This document shows positions 48,482 to 57,294 of a DNA stretch of 64,000 nt, piece after piece (the first letter of the stretch is position 1; each line of letters starts with the position of its first letter). The DNA lies in contig JANRLS010000226.1 of NCBI GenBank assembly GCA_033762315.1, positions 21,214 to 85,213 on the forward strand. Direction: 5' to 3'. Origin of the DNA: CAYLLN01 sp033762315 (GTDB taxonomy: Bacteria > Planctomycetota > Planctomycetia > Pirellulales > Pirellulaceae). The notes beneath the pieces were generated by a model. That model searched no databases. It had not been told where the DNA came from and was given only the letters and a program-made list of their open reading frames with translations. The translations under genes were made by a program, and so were the position numbers.

Positions 48482-49312
48482 ATGTTGCGGCCAGGAAAAC
48501 AGCTCGACGCTTCACGCCTCCTCGCGCGAGTCAAATTGTGGCCGGCGCGGCTCTTGGGCACATTCATTGTTTGGCAGCTGATCTTCATTCCGCTCGCCAA
48601 TTTGCTCGACTTCTATCCGCACCGGGCGCTGCGGATGGACGAGCTGACCGACCTCCGCGAAGTTCCGCCCGAATCGGTGCAGGTGCCCGTGGCCGTTCAT
48701 GCGCTCTCAGCCGTGACCGATCGCTGGGCGCAGCTCACCGGCCAGCAGCAGATGTGGTGGCTTTTCGCGCCGCAATTTCCACCGCAGGCGACCTTTGCCG
48801 CCGTCGAGCTCCGCTGGCCCGACCGCGAGCCGGTGCTGCTTCGGTCGTCGCTGGAGCCAGCCGATACGTCGTCGTACTTTCGTCCGCCAGGGAGCGGCGA
48901 CCGCCTTTTTCAATACGAAATGCATCTCGGCTTGGGGCTGGTGTTTTGGAATCCCGCCACGGCCGAACCCGAAGCAGTAATTTGGCGTAAGCATTTCGCC
49001 GATCTGGTCCGAATGCAGTGGAAATCCATGCGGGCCTATCTGCGCTGGAAAACAAAGCGTTATCTCGCCGCGAATCCCAACCTACTGCCGCCGAGCGAAG
49101 CCATTTTGCTGATGCGCATCTATCGGACGCCGCAGCCGGGCGAGCCGCTCGATGAGCCGCGCCAGCCGTTCTCGCAGGCCGTGGCTCGCTGGCGGCTTGC
49201 GGATGATCTCGCCGCCGGCCAGGTGCCCGTCGAGGCGGTTGACCCGTTTTCGGGCGAGTTCGTCCGGATTTTGATGGACAATCCAAGCCGGAGCGAGGCC
49301 GACCATGACTAG
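48482..49312 (+). CDS. Membrane-anchored hypothetical protein paired with HTTM gene
   Basis: 276 residues, ATG at 48482 after GAGG. One hydrophobic segment near residues 24-43 (LLGTFIVWQLIFIPLANLLDF) anchors a soluble, beta-rich remainder (WWLFAPQFPPQATFAAVELRW). The family is not named by me, but proteins of this shape usually precede HTTM proteins in planctomycete genomes. Its stop overlaps the HTTM start by 8 bp, so the two are coupled. Function unknown. Confidence 0.7.
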   Translation: MLRPGKQLDASRLLARVKLWPARLLGTFIVWQLIFIPLANLLDFYPHRALRMDELTDLREVPPESVQVPVAVHALSAVTDRWAQLTGQQQMWWLFAPQFPPQATFAAVELRWPDREPVLLRSSLEPADTSSYFRPPGSGDRLFQYEMHLGLGLVFWNPATAEPEAVIWRKHFADLVRMQWKSMRAYLRWKTKRYLAANPNLLPPSEAILLMRIYRTPQPGEPLDEPRQPFSQAVARWRLADDLAAGQVPVEAVDPFSGEFVRILMDNPSRSEADHD

Positions 49313-50246
49313 CCAGGCTCCGGTAATCGGCCTCGCGCCGCTCTTGCCCGCGCCGCTGGCCGCTTCTCGCTGGTGGGCCGAGCCCATCCGCGCCGAGCGA
49401 CTCGCCGCCCTGCGAATCGGCATTGGGACGACGCTCTTGGTTGATATTCTTTGGCTCTACCTCCCTCGCGCGGCCGACTTCTTCGGAACGGGAAGCCTCG
49501 GCAGCCCGGAGGTGTTCGCGGGGCGACTCGATGTTGGCTGGCGATGGTCGCTGTTGGCGGGAATTGGTGAGCCGACCTGGCTGCTGGCGATGCTGGTTTT
49601 GTGGGCGATCGCGGCTCTGGGATTGATGCTCGGAGTCTATCCGCGAATCTGCGCGGTGATTGCCTGGGCTCTCGCCATCTCCGTGCAGAATACAAATTTC
49701 TATCTGCACAACTCGGGGGATAACGTCCGCCAGATCGCCCTCTTCTATTTGATGCTCTCCCCCTGCGGCGCGGCCTGGTCACTGACGGCCTGGTGGCGCG
49801 GCCGCCAGCAACCATCGAAGCAGCCGGCCTTCGTGCATCCCTGGCCGGTGCGACTGTTGACGCTGCAACTCGTGGCGATTTACTTCGTCAATGGGCTCTA
49901 TAAGCTGTCTGGCGGCGATTGGCGGAGCGGCGAGGTGATGCACGATGTGCTGGCCAATGTCGGCTGGACGCGCTTCGCCTATGCCGACTTGCCCCTCATC
50001 CCTGGCTCCGTCGCGCTCATGACCTGGACCACGCTCGTCTGGGAACTGGGCTTTCCGCTCTTAATGCTAATGCCGAAGCTCCGCGCCCCCACCCTCTGGC
50101 TTGGGGTGCTCTTCCACCTCAGCACCGCCATCCTCCTGCCGCTGGGGCTCTTCCCCATTTACATGCTCTGCCTCTATCTGCCGCTGGTGCCGTGGGAGAG
50201 ATTTGAACGATGCTCGCGTCGCATTGACTCGCAAGCGATGTCATGA
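49305..50246 (+). CDS. HTTM domain membrane protein (vitamin K gamma-carboxylase-like N-domain)
   Basis: 313 residues, ATG at 49305. Starts ALRIGIGTTLLVDILWLY and continues with RICAVIAWALAISVQNTNFYLHNSGDNVRQIALFYLML, the horizontally transferred transmembrane (HTTM) signature with conserved N, H, D and the second-half KLSGGDWRSGEVM. Relatives form the membrane domain of gamma-glutamyl carboxylase, but bacterial stand-alone versions have no proven activity. The gene's 3' end runs into a decayed DUF5615 fragment on the other strand. Confidence 0.85.
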   Translation: MTSQAPVIGLAPLLPAPLAASRWWAEPIRAERLAALRIGIGTTLLVDILWLYLPRAADFFGTGSLGSPEVFAGRLDVGWRWSLLAGIGEPTWLLAMLVLWAIAALGLMLGVYPRICAVIAWALAISVQNTNFYLHNSGDNVRQIALFYLMLSPCGAAWSLTAWWRGRQQPSKQPAFVHPWPVRLLTLQLVAIYFVNGLYKLSGGDWRSGEVMHDVLANVGWTRFAYADLPLIPGSVALMTWTTLVWELGFPLLMLMPKLRAPTLWLGVLFHLSTAILLPLGLFPIYMLCLYLPLVPWERFERCSRRIDSQAMS

Positions 50247-50318
50247 CGGCCTGTCGAGCCTTGGCAACTCTTCGACGGCCGGCAACGGGAAATTCTCGTT
50301 AGCGTAGAATCGCACCAT
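50241..50318 (-). pseudogene. DUF5615 PIN-like toxin remnant
   Basis: ATG at 50318 reads MVRFYANENFPLPAVEEL, the conserved start of DUF5615 (PIN-like) proteins, usually partner of a DUF433 antitoxin. The frame then meets TGA after PRLDRPS (50241-50243). Shifting frame at that point gives GRHDIACESMRR, which matches the expected GHDV-type continuation, so a frameshift broke the gene. The rest is replaced by the 3' end of the HTTM gene, so most of the toxin is gone. Confidence 0.65.
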
Positions 50319-50321
50319 GCC

Positions 50322-50647
50322 TCATGCCGATTCGTTGGCGACAATTTGCCTTTCGATATCACCGGGGCGAGCACGCACAGAGGCCCATGCATTGGCGAGG
50401 TCTTCGGCTCGGAGCGACGGATAGCTGCACAACAAGTCCGCCTCTGATGCTCCCAATCGCCGCGCCTGAGCCAACAACCACACTGGAATTCGCGTGCGAA
50501 CGATGCACGGTTCCCCGCCGCAAACTGCGGGATCGGTGCCATTCCCGGAAAAGACTCGCCGAGCTCACGGGCGACAAGTTGCAAAAGTTGCGCTTATTCG
50601 CCCGGCGAGAGTTGGGCGACAAAAGTCTCAATTGCCGCGGCATTCAT
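50322..50647 (-). pseudogene. DUF433 antitoxin pseudogene (stop codon plus frameshift)
   Basis: Read on the minus strand from the ATG at 50647: MNAAAIETFVAQLSPGE, then an in-frame TAA (50594-50596), then AQLLQLVARELGESFPG. A frameshift near 50534-50545 must be crossed to reach DPAVCGGEPCIV and RTRIPVWLLAQARRLGASE, continuing to DLLCSYPSLRAEDLANAW and ending VANESA with TGA at 50322-50324. These are the DUF433 signature blocks. Two independent lesions and the truncated DUF5615 partner 4 bp away show a decayed toxin-antitoxin module. Confidence 0.8.
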
Positions 50648-50671
50648 CGCGAAGCCCAGGAGGGCTAAAAG

Positions 50672-50755
50672 TGCGGTCGAAAGGGTTTGAACCTTCACGC
50701 CCTTGCGGGCGCCAGCCCCTCAAGCTGGTGCGTCTGCCAATTCCGCCACGACCGC
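50672..50755 (-). tRNA. tRNA-Leu (anticodon GAG)
   Basis: Class II tRNA on the minus strand. Acceptor GCGGTCG (5' end at 50755) pairs with CGACCGC; anticodon stem CCAGC/GCTGG with loop TTGAGGG (anticodon GAG); a long variable arm with GCCC/GGGC pairing (GCGCCCGCAAGGGCGT); T arm GAAGG-TTCAAAC-CCTTT; discriminator A. CCA is not encoded (CTT follows). All elements are canonical for leucine tRNAs. Confidence 0.95.
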
Positions 50756-51148
50756 CGGAATCTGCATTCTTTAGTCTAGGTGAACTCCACCCTTCGTCAA
50801 GGGACGCCGCCCGCCCGCAAAGGTTCGCCGAAGCCGTGCCAAATGCATTTGCCGCACAGACGGGAAAGTCGTCGGGTGCCTTGGAGTTCTGCGTTAGCAG
50901 AACCCAGCCGACAGACCCCCGAGTTTTGCGAACACGGATGCCAACCCCCGTCACTCCGGCCAAGCACCCGCGCCAAGTGTTTTTGTGCATTTATTGGCAA
51001 GAATACTTGGCAACCGCCCCGACTTGCGGCACAATCAAGTGGTGCTGGCGACCTCTTATCGTCTGAAGTCGCTGGGGTTGGTTGGGGAAAAATTGGGCCG
51101 ATGCTCGCCGCATTCGCCGGCGAGCGCCCGGTTATCGTCGAGGTTCTC
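50756..51148. other. Intergenic, no gene recognised
   Basis: About 390 bp between the tRNA and the small lipoprotein gene. Frames open here are not protein-like in composition. Promoters for the leftward tRNA and the rightward lipoprotein should be here. An AT-rich patch (TGCATTTATTGGCAAGAAT at about 50986-51004) is a possible site, without a clear -35/-10 pair. Confidence 0.35.
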
Positions 51149-51319
51149 ATGCGTCCGTTCGTCGCAAGTCTCGTGCTGATCGTTCTGGCCGGTTGTGGCG
51201 GCGGCAACACGGGGCCGGTCGAACCGGCTCAGCTCACTCCCGACGAAGAAAAGGCGATCATGCAACGCATGCAGCAAAATGCCGCCCAGGAAGCTCCCCC
51301 GCCGGCTGAAAGTCCCTAG
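51149..51319 (+). CDS. Small lipoprotein
   Basis: 56 residues from the ATG at 51149. MRPFVASLVLIVLAGC is a lipoprotein signal with lipobox LAGC (cysteine at residue 16); the mature 41 residues start GGGNTGPVEPAQLTPDEEKA and are acidic and Pro/Ala-rich. Small lipoproteins of this kind commonly precede DUF1559 genes in planctomycetes. The DUF1559 gene follows 23 bp later. Confidence 0.75.
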   Translation: MRPFVASLVLIVLAGCGGGNTGPVEPAQLTPDEEKAIMQRMQQNAAQEAPPPAESP

Positions 51320-51342
51320 TTCGCTCACGCAACACCTCTCCC

Positions 51343-52185
51343 ATGAAAAATCGCCTCGCCTTCACGCTCGTCGAGCTTCTCGTCGTCATCGCCATCATCG
51401 GCGTCCTCGTCGCCCTGCTGTTGCCGGCAGTGCAGGCCGCCCGCGAATCGGCCCGCCGCACGCAATGCGCCAATCACCTGCGGCAAATCGGCCTCGCGAC
51501 GCTCAACTACAACGACACTTATGGCCGCCTGCCACATGGTGGCTGGACGGATACGGGTACCCCCAGCACCTCGAACTGCCCTCCCTCCGAGGGTCGCTCG
51601 TGCTGGACCTGGGCCTACCACACGCTCCCTTTCATGGAGCAAAAAAACCTCTTCGACCAAACGAGCGACGCCTCGATTTACGCCACCGCGCTCCCCTTGC
51701 TCTATTGCCCTTCGCGGCGGCCCCCCACGAAATATGGCGGCACCGCCCGGACCGACTATGCCGGCAACACCGGCTCGAATTTCAACGTCAACAACGAAGA
51801 TGGCGTCATCCTCCAATCGAAGCGGCCGCCGGTCCGCCTCGCGGGAATCACCGACGGCACTTCAAACACGATGCTCTATGGCGAGAAGCAACTCCATCCG
51901 CAGCTTTCCGGCAGCGACGGCGGGAACAACATCTTCGACGACAACGAGGCCCCTTATAACACCGGTTACGAAGTCGATACCGTCCGCGAAGGGAGCGCCC
52001 CCCCGCAGCCCGACCGGCTGCACTCGAACACCGCCAGCACCGAGGTTTTCGGCTCGCGTCACCCGGCCGGCATCAACGTGGTGCTCGTCGATAACTCGGT
52101 CCGCATGATCCCCTTCACCGTCGATGCCACCGTCTTCCGCAATTTCTGCGTCCGGAACGACGGCAACGTCCTCGCGCTGCCATAG
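51343..52185 (+). CDS. DUF1559 protein with type IV pilin-like N-terminus
   Basis: 280 residues. The N-terminal helix FTLVELLVVIAIIGVLVALLLPAVQAARE is a prepilin-type N-methylation motif without much leader (MKNRLA). The following AARRTQCANHLRQIGLATLNYNDTYGRLP is the DUF1559 start, and the closing SRHPAGINVVLVDNSVRMIPFTVDATVFRNFCVRNDG is the H-x9-DG-like end of the family (here DNS). Such proteins are highly multiplied in planctomycetes and are probably exported pseudopilin-like proteins. The prepilin peptidase at 46107 or another type IV enzyme would process it. Confidence 0.95.
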   Translation: MKNRLAFTLVELLVVIAIIGVLVALLLPAVQAARESARRTQCANHLRQIGLATLNYNDTYGRLPHGGWTDTGTPSTSNCPPSEGRSCWTWAYHTLPFMEQKNLFDQTSDASIYATALPLLYCPSRRPPTKYGGTARTDYAGNTGSNFNVNNEDGVILQSKRPPVRLAGITDGTSNTMLYGEKQLHPQLSGSDGGNNIFDDNEAPYNTGYEVDTVREGSAPPQPDRLHSNTASTEVFGSRHPAGINVVLVDNSVRMIPFTVDATVFRNFCVRNDGNVLALP

Positions 52186-52781
52186 CCATCCTGGCTGTTC
52201 ATTAGGGCCGGCTCCGCCCGCCATTTTCCTCGGCGCGGCGGGGGTGCGACCACCGCGAAACACACCCCGCGGGCCTTATTGAAGATTCGACTTTGCTCTC
52301 CGGCCCTGCTGATCGTAACTCCAATCCCCGCCTCGCCTTGGGCGCTTATTCTTCGCGCCGTTTTCCGCCGGCTTACTATAGTTACTAGGGTTTCCGCCGC
52401 CGGCTCATTAGCCCCTCGCGAACGCCCCCTTCTCTACCAGGTTTTCAAAGATCGACAGGTTCTGTACAAGCCAATTTGCGAATGTATTTAATTGTACACA
52501 TTTCGCAGTCCGTTGTCAAGATGCGCGGTCCCGCCCAATTATTCCCAGCCAGCAGAGATTGTGCGGTGCGCTCCACCCGCCACGCTGATCGGCCAACCTT
52601 TGGCCGGCGCAGCCCACTTCAGCAATCAGCGGGTCGCCCAGCATGCTGGCCAAAGCTCACCATCCACGCGAGAGTTGACAATCGGCCGCCGATACCGGCC
52701 CAACATTAACTCAGGCGCGAATTGTTGTGCCTCTCGGGGGTGCCGGTTGCACGCACCCGTGGCCACCCGCGACGTTGAGCA
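52186..52781. other. Intergenic, about 600 bp, no gene recognised
   Basis: No ORF with protein-like composition was found. The AT-rich patch around 52460-52500 contains an inverted repeat TGTACAA (52463-52469) and TTGTACA (52492-52498) that might be an operator or chance. A GGCCAA ... TTGGCC type palindrome lies near 52590-52605. Confidence 0.35.
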
Positions 52782-53042
52782 CTATGGTGTTGCAAGGCCG
52801 ATACTGTCAGGCAACTTGCGGACAAAGTTTGCGTAGTTGGCATCCTGACTTGCCTCTGCGATCTTCTCGAAGTTCAATCGGAGTGCAAGCTGATCAGATT
52901 TGTCCAAACGAAGAATACTCGACGCAATATTCTCCATGCAGCGAACTGCCGAATCGGGATCAACTTCGTTTGAGGCTGCCGATTCAAGAAACAGCAGAGC
53001 GTCGATGATTGCGGAAATCAAAGGGACATTGTCTTTGATCAT
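52782..53042 (-). CDS. Hypothetical protein, 86 residues
   Basis: ATG at 53042, MIKDNVPLISAIIDALLFL. The product is acidic, helical, without signal peptide; its composition (balanced I, L, D, N, S) is protein-like and less Arg/Pro-rich than shadow frames. No homologous family recognised and no clear ribosome site. It stands alone between the DUF1559 protein and the M20 peptidase. It could be a recently acquired orphan. Confidence 0.5.
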   Translation of the reverse strand: MIKDNVPLISAIIDALLFLESAASNEVDPDSAVRCMENIASSILRLDKSDQLALRLNFEKIAEASQDANYANFVRKLPDSIGLATP

Positions 53043-53126
53043 GTCGCAAGTCGTGGAGCTTATGCTTCAGAACAACTTTTGAATAGTTCCGAAAGAAGTT
53101 ATGCTGAAGCATGACCTTCTTCCTTC

Positions 53127-54356
53127 CTACACCCCATCCTTGGCAAAGTCGTACAAAATCTCAGCCGCGATGCGGAGCTGGTCGAGGTCGAGCCATTCGT
53201 CGCAGGTGTGGGCCTGGTCGATGCTGCCGGGGCCGAATACCACGGTTGGGCAGCCGGTGATGGCGAAATGCGGGGCGTCGGTGCCGAACGGCACGCCAAT
53301 CGCCTGTCCCGGACCGCCGTGCCGGTGAATCGCCCCGATCAGCCGGGCCGCCAGCTCGCCGTTGTGCTCGTCCGAAAGGCCGCGGCTCATCATGAACGGG
53401 GCATCGTGAATCACGGGCGTTCCCGCGACGAGGTGCGAATTCACGAACTCGACGGCATGTTCGAAGGCGGCCTGCGGATTCTCTCCCGGCAGGACCCGGC
53501 GGTCGATTTCAATCGTCGCCCGGTCGGGGACGGTATTCACGCTGATGCCCCCTGAGATGAGCCCGACGCTGAGAGTCGGATGCCCCACCAGCGGATGGTT
53601 CCCCAGCGTCGGGACCACGTCGCGGGCGTATTGCTCCAGCACTTGCAGCACGCGGGCCATGTGATAGATGGCGTTGTCCCCCAGTTGCGGCTGCGAACTG
53701 TGGGCGGCAACCCCCGTGGTTTGGCAGCGCCAACGGGCGGCTCCCTTGTGGGCGACGACGACATTCAGCTTCGTCGGCTCGGCGACGATGCACGCATCGG
53801 GAACACGCGGCAGCAGCTTCGATTTGCTGGCGGGCTTCGCTTTCTTGGTCGGCTTGCCGATCGTCTGGCCGGAGTAAGTTGTCGCCCAGTGGGTCGCCCC
53901 CGTGAAGCCATGCTCTTCGTTGATCGTGCAAGCCAGGACCACTGTCGGCCGGCCCGCCGGTTTTTCCTCCGCCAGCCGGCTGAGGGCGGTCAGCATCGCG
54001 GCCATGCCCCCCTTAATGTCGCACGAGCCGCGGCCCCAGAGGCGGTTGTCCTTGATCTCGGCCGCGAATGGATCAATCGTCATCCCCTCGACCGGCACCG
54101 TGTCTTGATGGGCCTCGAACATCAAGATGCGGCCCCCTTTTTCCGGTAGCGGATCGCCATCGACCCGGACGATGATGTTCTCGCGCAGCGGCGCGACGAC
54201 ATGCCGCTCGTACGGCAGATTCAGTCGTTTGAACAGCTCTTCGAGATGCGCGGTGACACGATGCTCGAAGTAGATCTCGCCGCTGACATGGCGCCCCATC
54301 GGGTTGACGCTGGGAATTCGCACCAGGTCGGCGAGGGTTTGGACGACATCGAGCAT
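53127..54356 (-). CDS. M20-family metallopeptidase (ArgE/DapE-like deacylase)
   Basis: 409 residues. Zinc aminoacylase/peptidase fold: MFEAHQDTVPVEGM (first metal His and catalytic Asp), WGRGSCDIKGGMAAML (bridging Asp), INEEHGFTGA (catalytic Glu pair), DACIVAEPTKLN (metal ligand), and the C-terminal His in QAHTCDEWLDLDQL. A short Lys-rich insert (KPTKKAKPASKSK) lies in the middle. Closest in kind to acetylornithine deacetylase / succinyl-diaminopimelate desuccinylase; the exact substrate is open. Confidence 0.9.
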   Translation of the reverse strand: MLDVVQTLADLVRIPSVNPMGRHVSGEIYFEHRVTAHLEELFKRLNLPYERHVVAPLRENIIVRVDGDPLPEKGGRILMFEAHQDTVPVEGMTIDPFAAEIKDNRLWGRGSCDIKGGMAAMLTALSRLAEEKPAGRPTVVLACTINEEHGFTGATHWATTYSGQTIGKPTKKAKPASKSKLLPRVPDACIVAEPTKLNVVVAHKGAARWRCQTTGVAAHSSQPQLGDNAIYHMARVLQVLEQYARDVVPTLGNHPLVGHPTLSVGLISGGISVNTVPDRATIEIDRRVLPGENPQAAFEHAVEFVNSHLVAGTPVIHDAPFMMSRGLSDEHNGELAARLIGAIHRHGGPGQAIGVPFGTDAPHFAITGCPTVVFGPGSIDQAHTCDEWLDLDQLRIAAEILYDFAKDGV

Positions 54357-54471
54357 CGAGCAGGTTCCTGGGAGGGGCGGCCACCAGCACGGCGGCCTGG
54401 CGGACCGGGCCGAGGGCCGGGGGGCGAGGTGCCGCCATTTTAGCCCGCGGCGCGGCGCGGGAACACGCCCA

Positions 54472-55671
54472 CTACTCGCCGCTGCTCAGCACCAGCGGAA
54501 TGTCGATCAGTTTCCCTTCGCGAACGACCGTCAGCAGCGTTCGCTCTCCCGGCTGATGGCGTTCGACCAGGGACAAGAATTCGTCGGCGGTGGCGATCTT
54601 CTCGCCATCGACGGCGACGATCATGTCGGCATAGGCCCGGTCGAGCTTGCGCTCTTCATAGGTGAACGGTCCGCGGCGCTTGGTCTCTTTGATGACGCGA
54701 AAGCCGCGGAGCCCCGCCTGTTCGGCCGGGCCGCCGGGAATGAGCGTCGCGATCACCAGCCCTTTTTCGGTTTGATACACGCGGCTGATGCCGGTCTCGG
54801 GGCGGATGAAGCGGCCGTTGGCAATGAGTTGGGCGGCGACGCGCTTGATCGTATCGACCGGAATGGCGAAGCCGACGCCGGTGTTCTCGCCGGTCGAGCT
54901 GGCGATGGCGGTATTCATGCCGATCAGGCGGCCGCGGGTGTCGATCAGCGGGCCGCCGGAGTTGCCACGGTTGAGGGCCGCATCGATTTGGATGATCGAT
55001 TTCATCGTGCGGCCGGCCCGCGAGGGGAGCGAGCGGTTGAGGCTGCTGATGATCCCCGTGGTCATGGTGCGCTCCAAGCCAAACGGATTGCCGATGGCAT
55101 ACACGACCTGGCCAACCCGCAGCCGCGACGAATCGCCGAGGGCGATCGGTTCGAGTTCTTCGGGCGGGGCGTTTACCTTGAGCACGGCGGTGTCGTTGGG
55201 AGTATCGCGGCCGACGAGCGTGGCGTCGTAGGACTGGCCATTGTGCAGGGTGACCCGAATTTCCTGCGCGCCATCGACCACGTGAAAGTTCGTCAGAATG
55301 TGTCCCGCCCGGTCCAAGATCGAGCCGCTGCCGGTCCCTTCGGCGGGGACTTCCAAAAAGATCAACTCGCGTTGGGCCGACTTGGTGGTGATATGGACGA
55401 CCGAGCGATTGGCCCGCTCATACACTTGGATGTGCGTTTGCTCTTCGGGGGTGAATTCGTCGAGGCCCGTTCCCGTCGGCACCGGCAGGCGGGTGGTCGC
55501 CGGAGCGAGATCCGGTCCGGGAGGAGGGGGCAAAGTGGGATCGAACGCCGGTTGGCGAACCAGCGGCTGCTGCGCGTGGGCCTGGCGGAGCGCGGCCGTC
55601 TGGTGCCAGGCCGTGGCCGCCAGCGCGCCGATCATGGCCGAAAGGAGGCAGAAGAGCGTGGAGCGACGCAT
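54472..55671 (-). CDS. HtrA/DegP-type trypsin-like serine protease with PDZ domain
   Basis: 399 residues from the ATG at 55671 (MRRSTLFCLLSAMIGALAATAW, signal peptide or anchor). A Pro-rich linker precedes the protease domain. Catalytic triad: His130 in LTNFHVVDG, Asp160 in NDTAVLKV, Ser238 in RGNSGGPLID. The C-terminal domain from about residue 290 is a PDZ-like domain (GISRVYQTEKGLVIATLIPGG, then MIVAVDGEKIATADEF). Typical periplasmic quality-control protease length. It is transcribed leftwards, away from rnpB. Confidence 0.92.
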   Translation of the reverse strand: MRRSTLFCLLSAMIGALAATAWHQTAALRQAHAQQPLVRQPAFDPTLPPPPGPDLAPATTRLPVPTGTGLDEFTPEEQTHIQVYERANRSVVHITTKSAQRELIFLEVPAEGTGSGSILDRAGHILTNFHVVDGAQEIRVTLHNGQSYDATLVGRDTPNDTAVLKVNAPPEELEPIALGDSSRLRVGQVVYAIGNPFGLERTMTTGIISSLNRSLPSRAGRTMKSIIQIDAALNRGNSGGPLIDTRGRLIGMNTAIASSTGENTGVGFAIPVDTIKRVAAQLIANGRFIRPETGISRVYQTEKGLVIATLIPGGPAEQAGLRGFRVIKETKRRGPFTYEERKLDRAYADMIVAVDGEKIATADEFLSLVERHQPGERTLLTVVREGKLIDIPLVLSSGE

Positions 55672-55690
55672 GCTGGTCCCCGCGGCGGGG

Positions 55691-55795
55691 AAGCACCAAA
55701 TCTCAAGCAGCAAATCTCAAACAGGGAGTCATTTCGCTGTTTTGGATTTCGAACTTCGGATTTGTTTGGAATTTGCTGCTTGGTTCTTGGTGCTT
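55691..55795. repeat. Imperfect inverted repeat upstream of rnpB
   Basis: AAGCACCAAATCTCAAGCAGC at 55691-55711 and its approximate reverse complement at about 55775-55795 (GCTGCTTGGTTCTTGGTGCTT) flank about 60 bp that are AT-richer than the neighbourhood. The wording (repeated ATTTGCTGCTTGG-like phrases) resembles degenerate dispersed repeats common in planctomycetes. Possible miniature element. Confidence 0.5.
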
Positions 55796-55891
55796 CGCCG
55801 GTCAAAGTGGCGAGAAATGGTGAATAAGTCTGAACCGCCGGCGATTATAGGGCGTCTAGTTCTGAGGGGCCTATGTCGATATGGTGAGTTC

Positions 55892-56333
<442 letters not shown>

Positions 56334-56371
56334 GTTTTGAATCGGCGAAGCGAAATCCCATTTTGCGGTTA

Positions 56372-56794
56372 TTACTTCGCGGTCCCCACGAACTCGCTAT
56401 CGATCACATGAATCAGCTTGGCGATGCAAAGTTGATTGATGCTCTTCTTGCGGTCGTGGGCTTCCACCTTCAGCGATTCGTGCAGGCTCTTCGGCAGGCG
56501 GACGGTAATCACGCGGGTCGGCTCTTTGTCGTCGCCGTTGTCGCCGCGCTCGCGGAGGCGGGCCAGCATCGACTGGATTTCGGCGTATTCGGGGGTCTTC
56601 TCGAAGGCGGCCATCGCCTCGGCCGTGGGAAATAGCTTCCGCACGAGACCTTCGACACCCAGCACCTCGCGGAAGAACCGGAGCCAATCGGGGGTCTGGC
56701 CATACATCTCGGCCGCGATCCGCTGGGCGGTCTGCGGACGCTCGGCGGGGCTCACTTCAGCGAACACATCGGGGGGGGCAACTAACGATTCCAT
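56372..56794 (-). CDS. Ribbon-helix-helix protein (HicB/Arc-like)
   Basis: 140 residues from the ATG at 56794 with a strong GGAAGGAG site. The second half holds RVITVRLPKSLHESLKVEA and the helix DRKKSINQLCIAKLIHVI, a ribbon-helix-helix DNA-binding domain as in HicB or Arc proteins. The first half is helical and acidic (EKTPEYAEIQSMLARLRERGD). It probably binds DNA. No toxin partner gene (for example HicA) is adjacent, so it may be a stand-alone regulator. It converges on rnpB, 38 bp apart. Confidence 0.8.
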   Translation of the reverse strand: MESLVAPPDVFAEVSPAERPQTAQRIAAEMYGQTPDWLRFFREVLGVEGLVRKLFPTAEAMAAFEKTPEYAEIQSMLARLRERGDNGDDKEPTRVITVRLPKSLHESLKVEAHDRKKSINQLCIAKLIHVIDSEFVGTAK

Positions 56795-57294
56795 TGACGG
56801 CTCCTTCCAGAGAACACGATTTGAACGGGAACTACCCTTGGGCCACGGCCACCACGGGCTGCGGTTTCTCAAAACTTAGGAATTCAGTCAAGATCATCAC
56901 CGAAGTCGTTGCAATGCTTGCACTTAGTGATAGCAAGGCCAGCTTGCACAAATTTCGTCACCCCTGCCAGAAATGCCAGCACTGGCCTGCTTGCACAAAA
57001 ATTGGGCAGCCCTCAATTTCGCATCCGCCTAAGTGTCCACCTTGCTAGCGTGGAATAATCGGCAAAGTTTCACATTGGGTAAAGTTGCCGCGCAATAGAA
57101 GGGGCACCCAGCGACCGCGCCGCTTGGCCATCCCCGACAAACCAGCTAGGCTCAACCGTAACGGCAGGCTGGCCCGAAACGATTGGTGGGTAGGGGGCTG
57201 AGCAGCCGGAGCAGCAAACAAAGCCGGCCGGTCAACCGTCGTATCTCTGGCTGCTCGTCCGCCGATTCCCCCGCTCGTCGCCGTTGAGGATGTC
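56795..57294. other. Intergenic with a short direct repeat
   Basis: No gene is seen over 500 bp. GGCCAGCTTGCACAAA (56937-56952) recurs as GGCCTGCTTGCACAAA (56984-56999), 47 bp apart, near another TGCTTGCAC at about 56935. These could be binding sites for a regulator such as the adjacent ribbon-helix-helix protein (inference). The rightward kinase start lies at the end of the stretch. Confidence 0.4.

Noticed and set aside
50174..50584. Minus-strand ORF of 136 codons
   Set aside because: Only its first part (RELGESFPG) is from DUF433; the rest is out of frame. The decayed two-gene reading accounts for the region better.
52463..52498. TGTACAA/TTGTACA inverted repeat as an operator
   Set aside because: A 7-bp match in an AT-rich patch, with no gene placed to be controlled by it. 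Mentioned in the intergenic entry only.
54304..55827. Plus-strand ORF of 507 codons
   Set aside because: Antisense to the HtrA protease with an intact triad.
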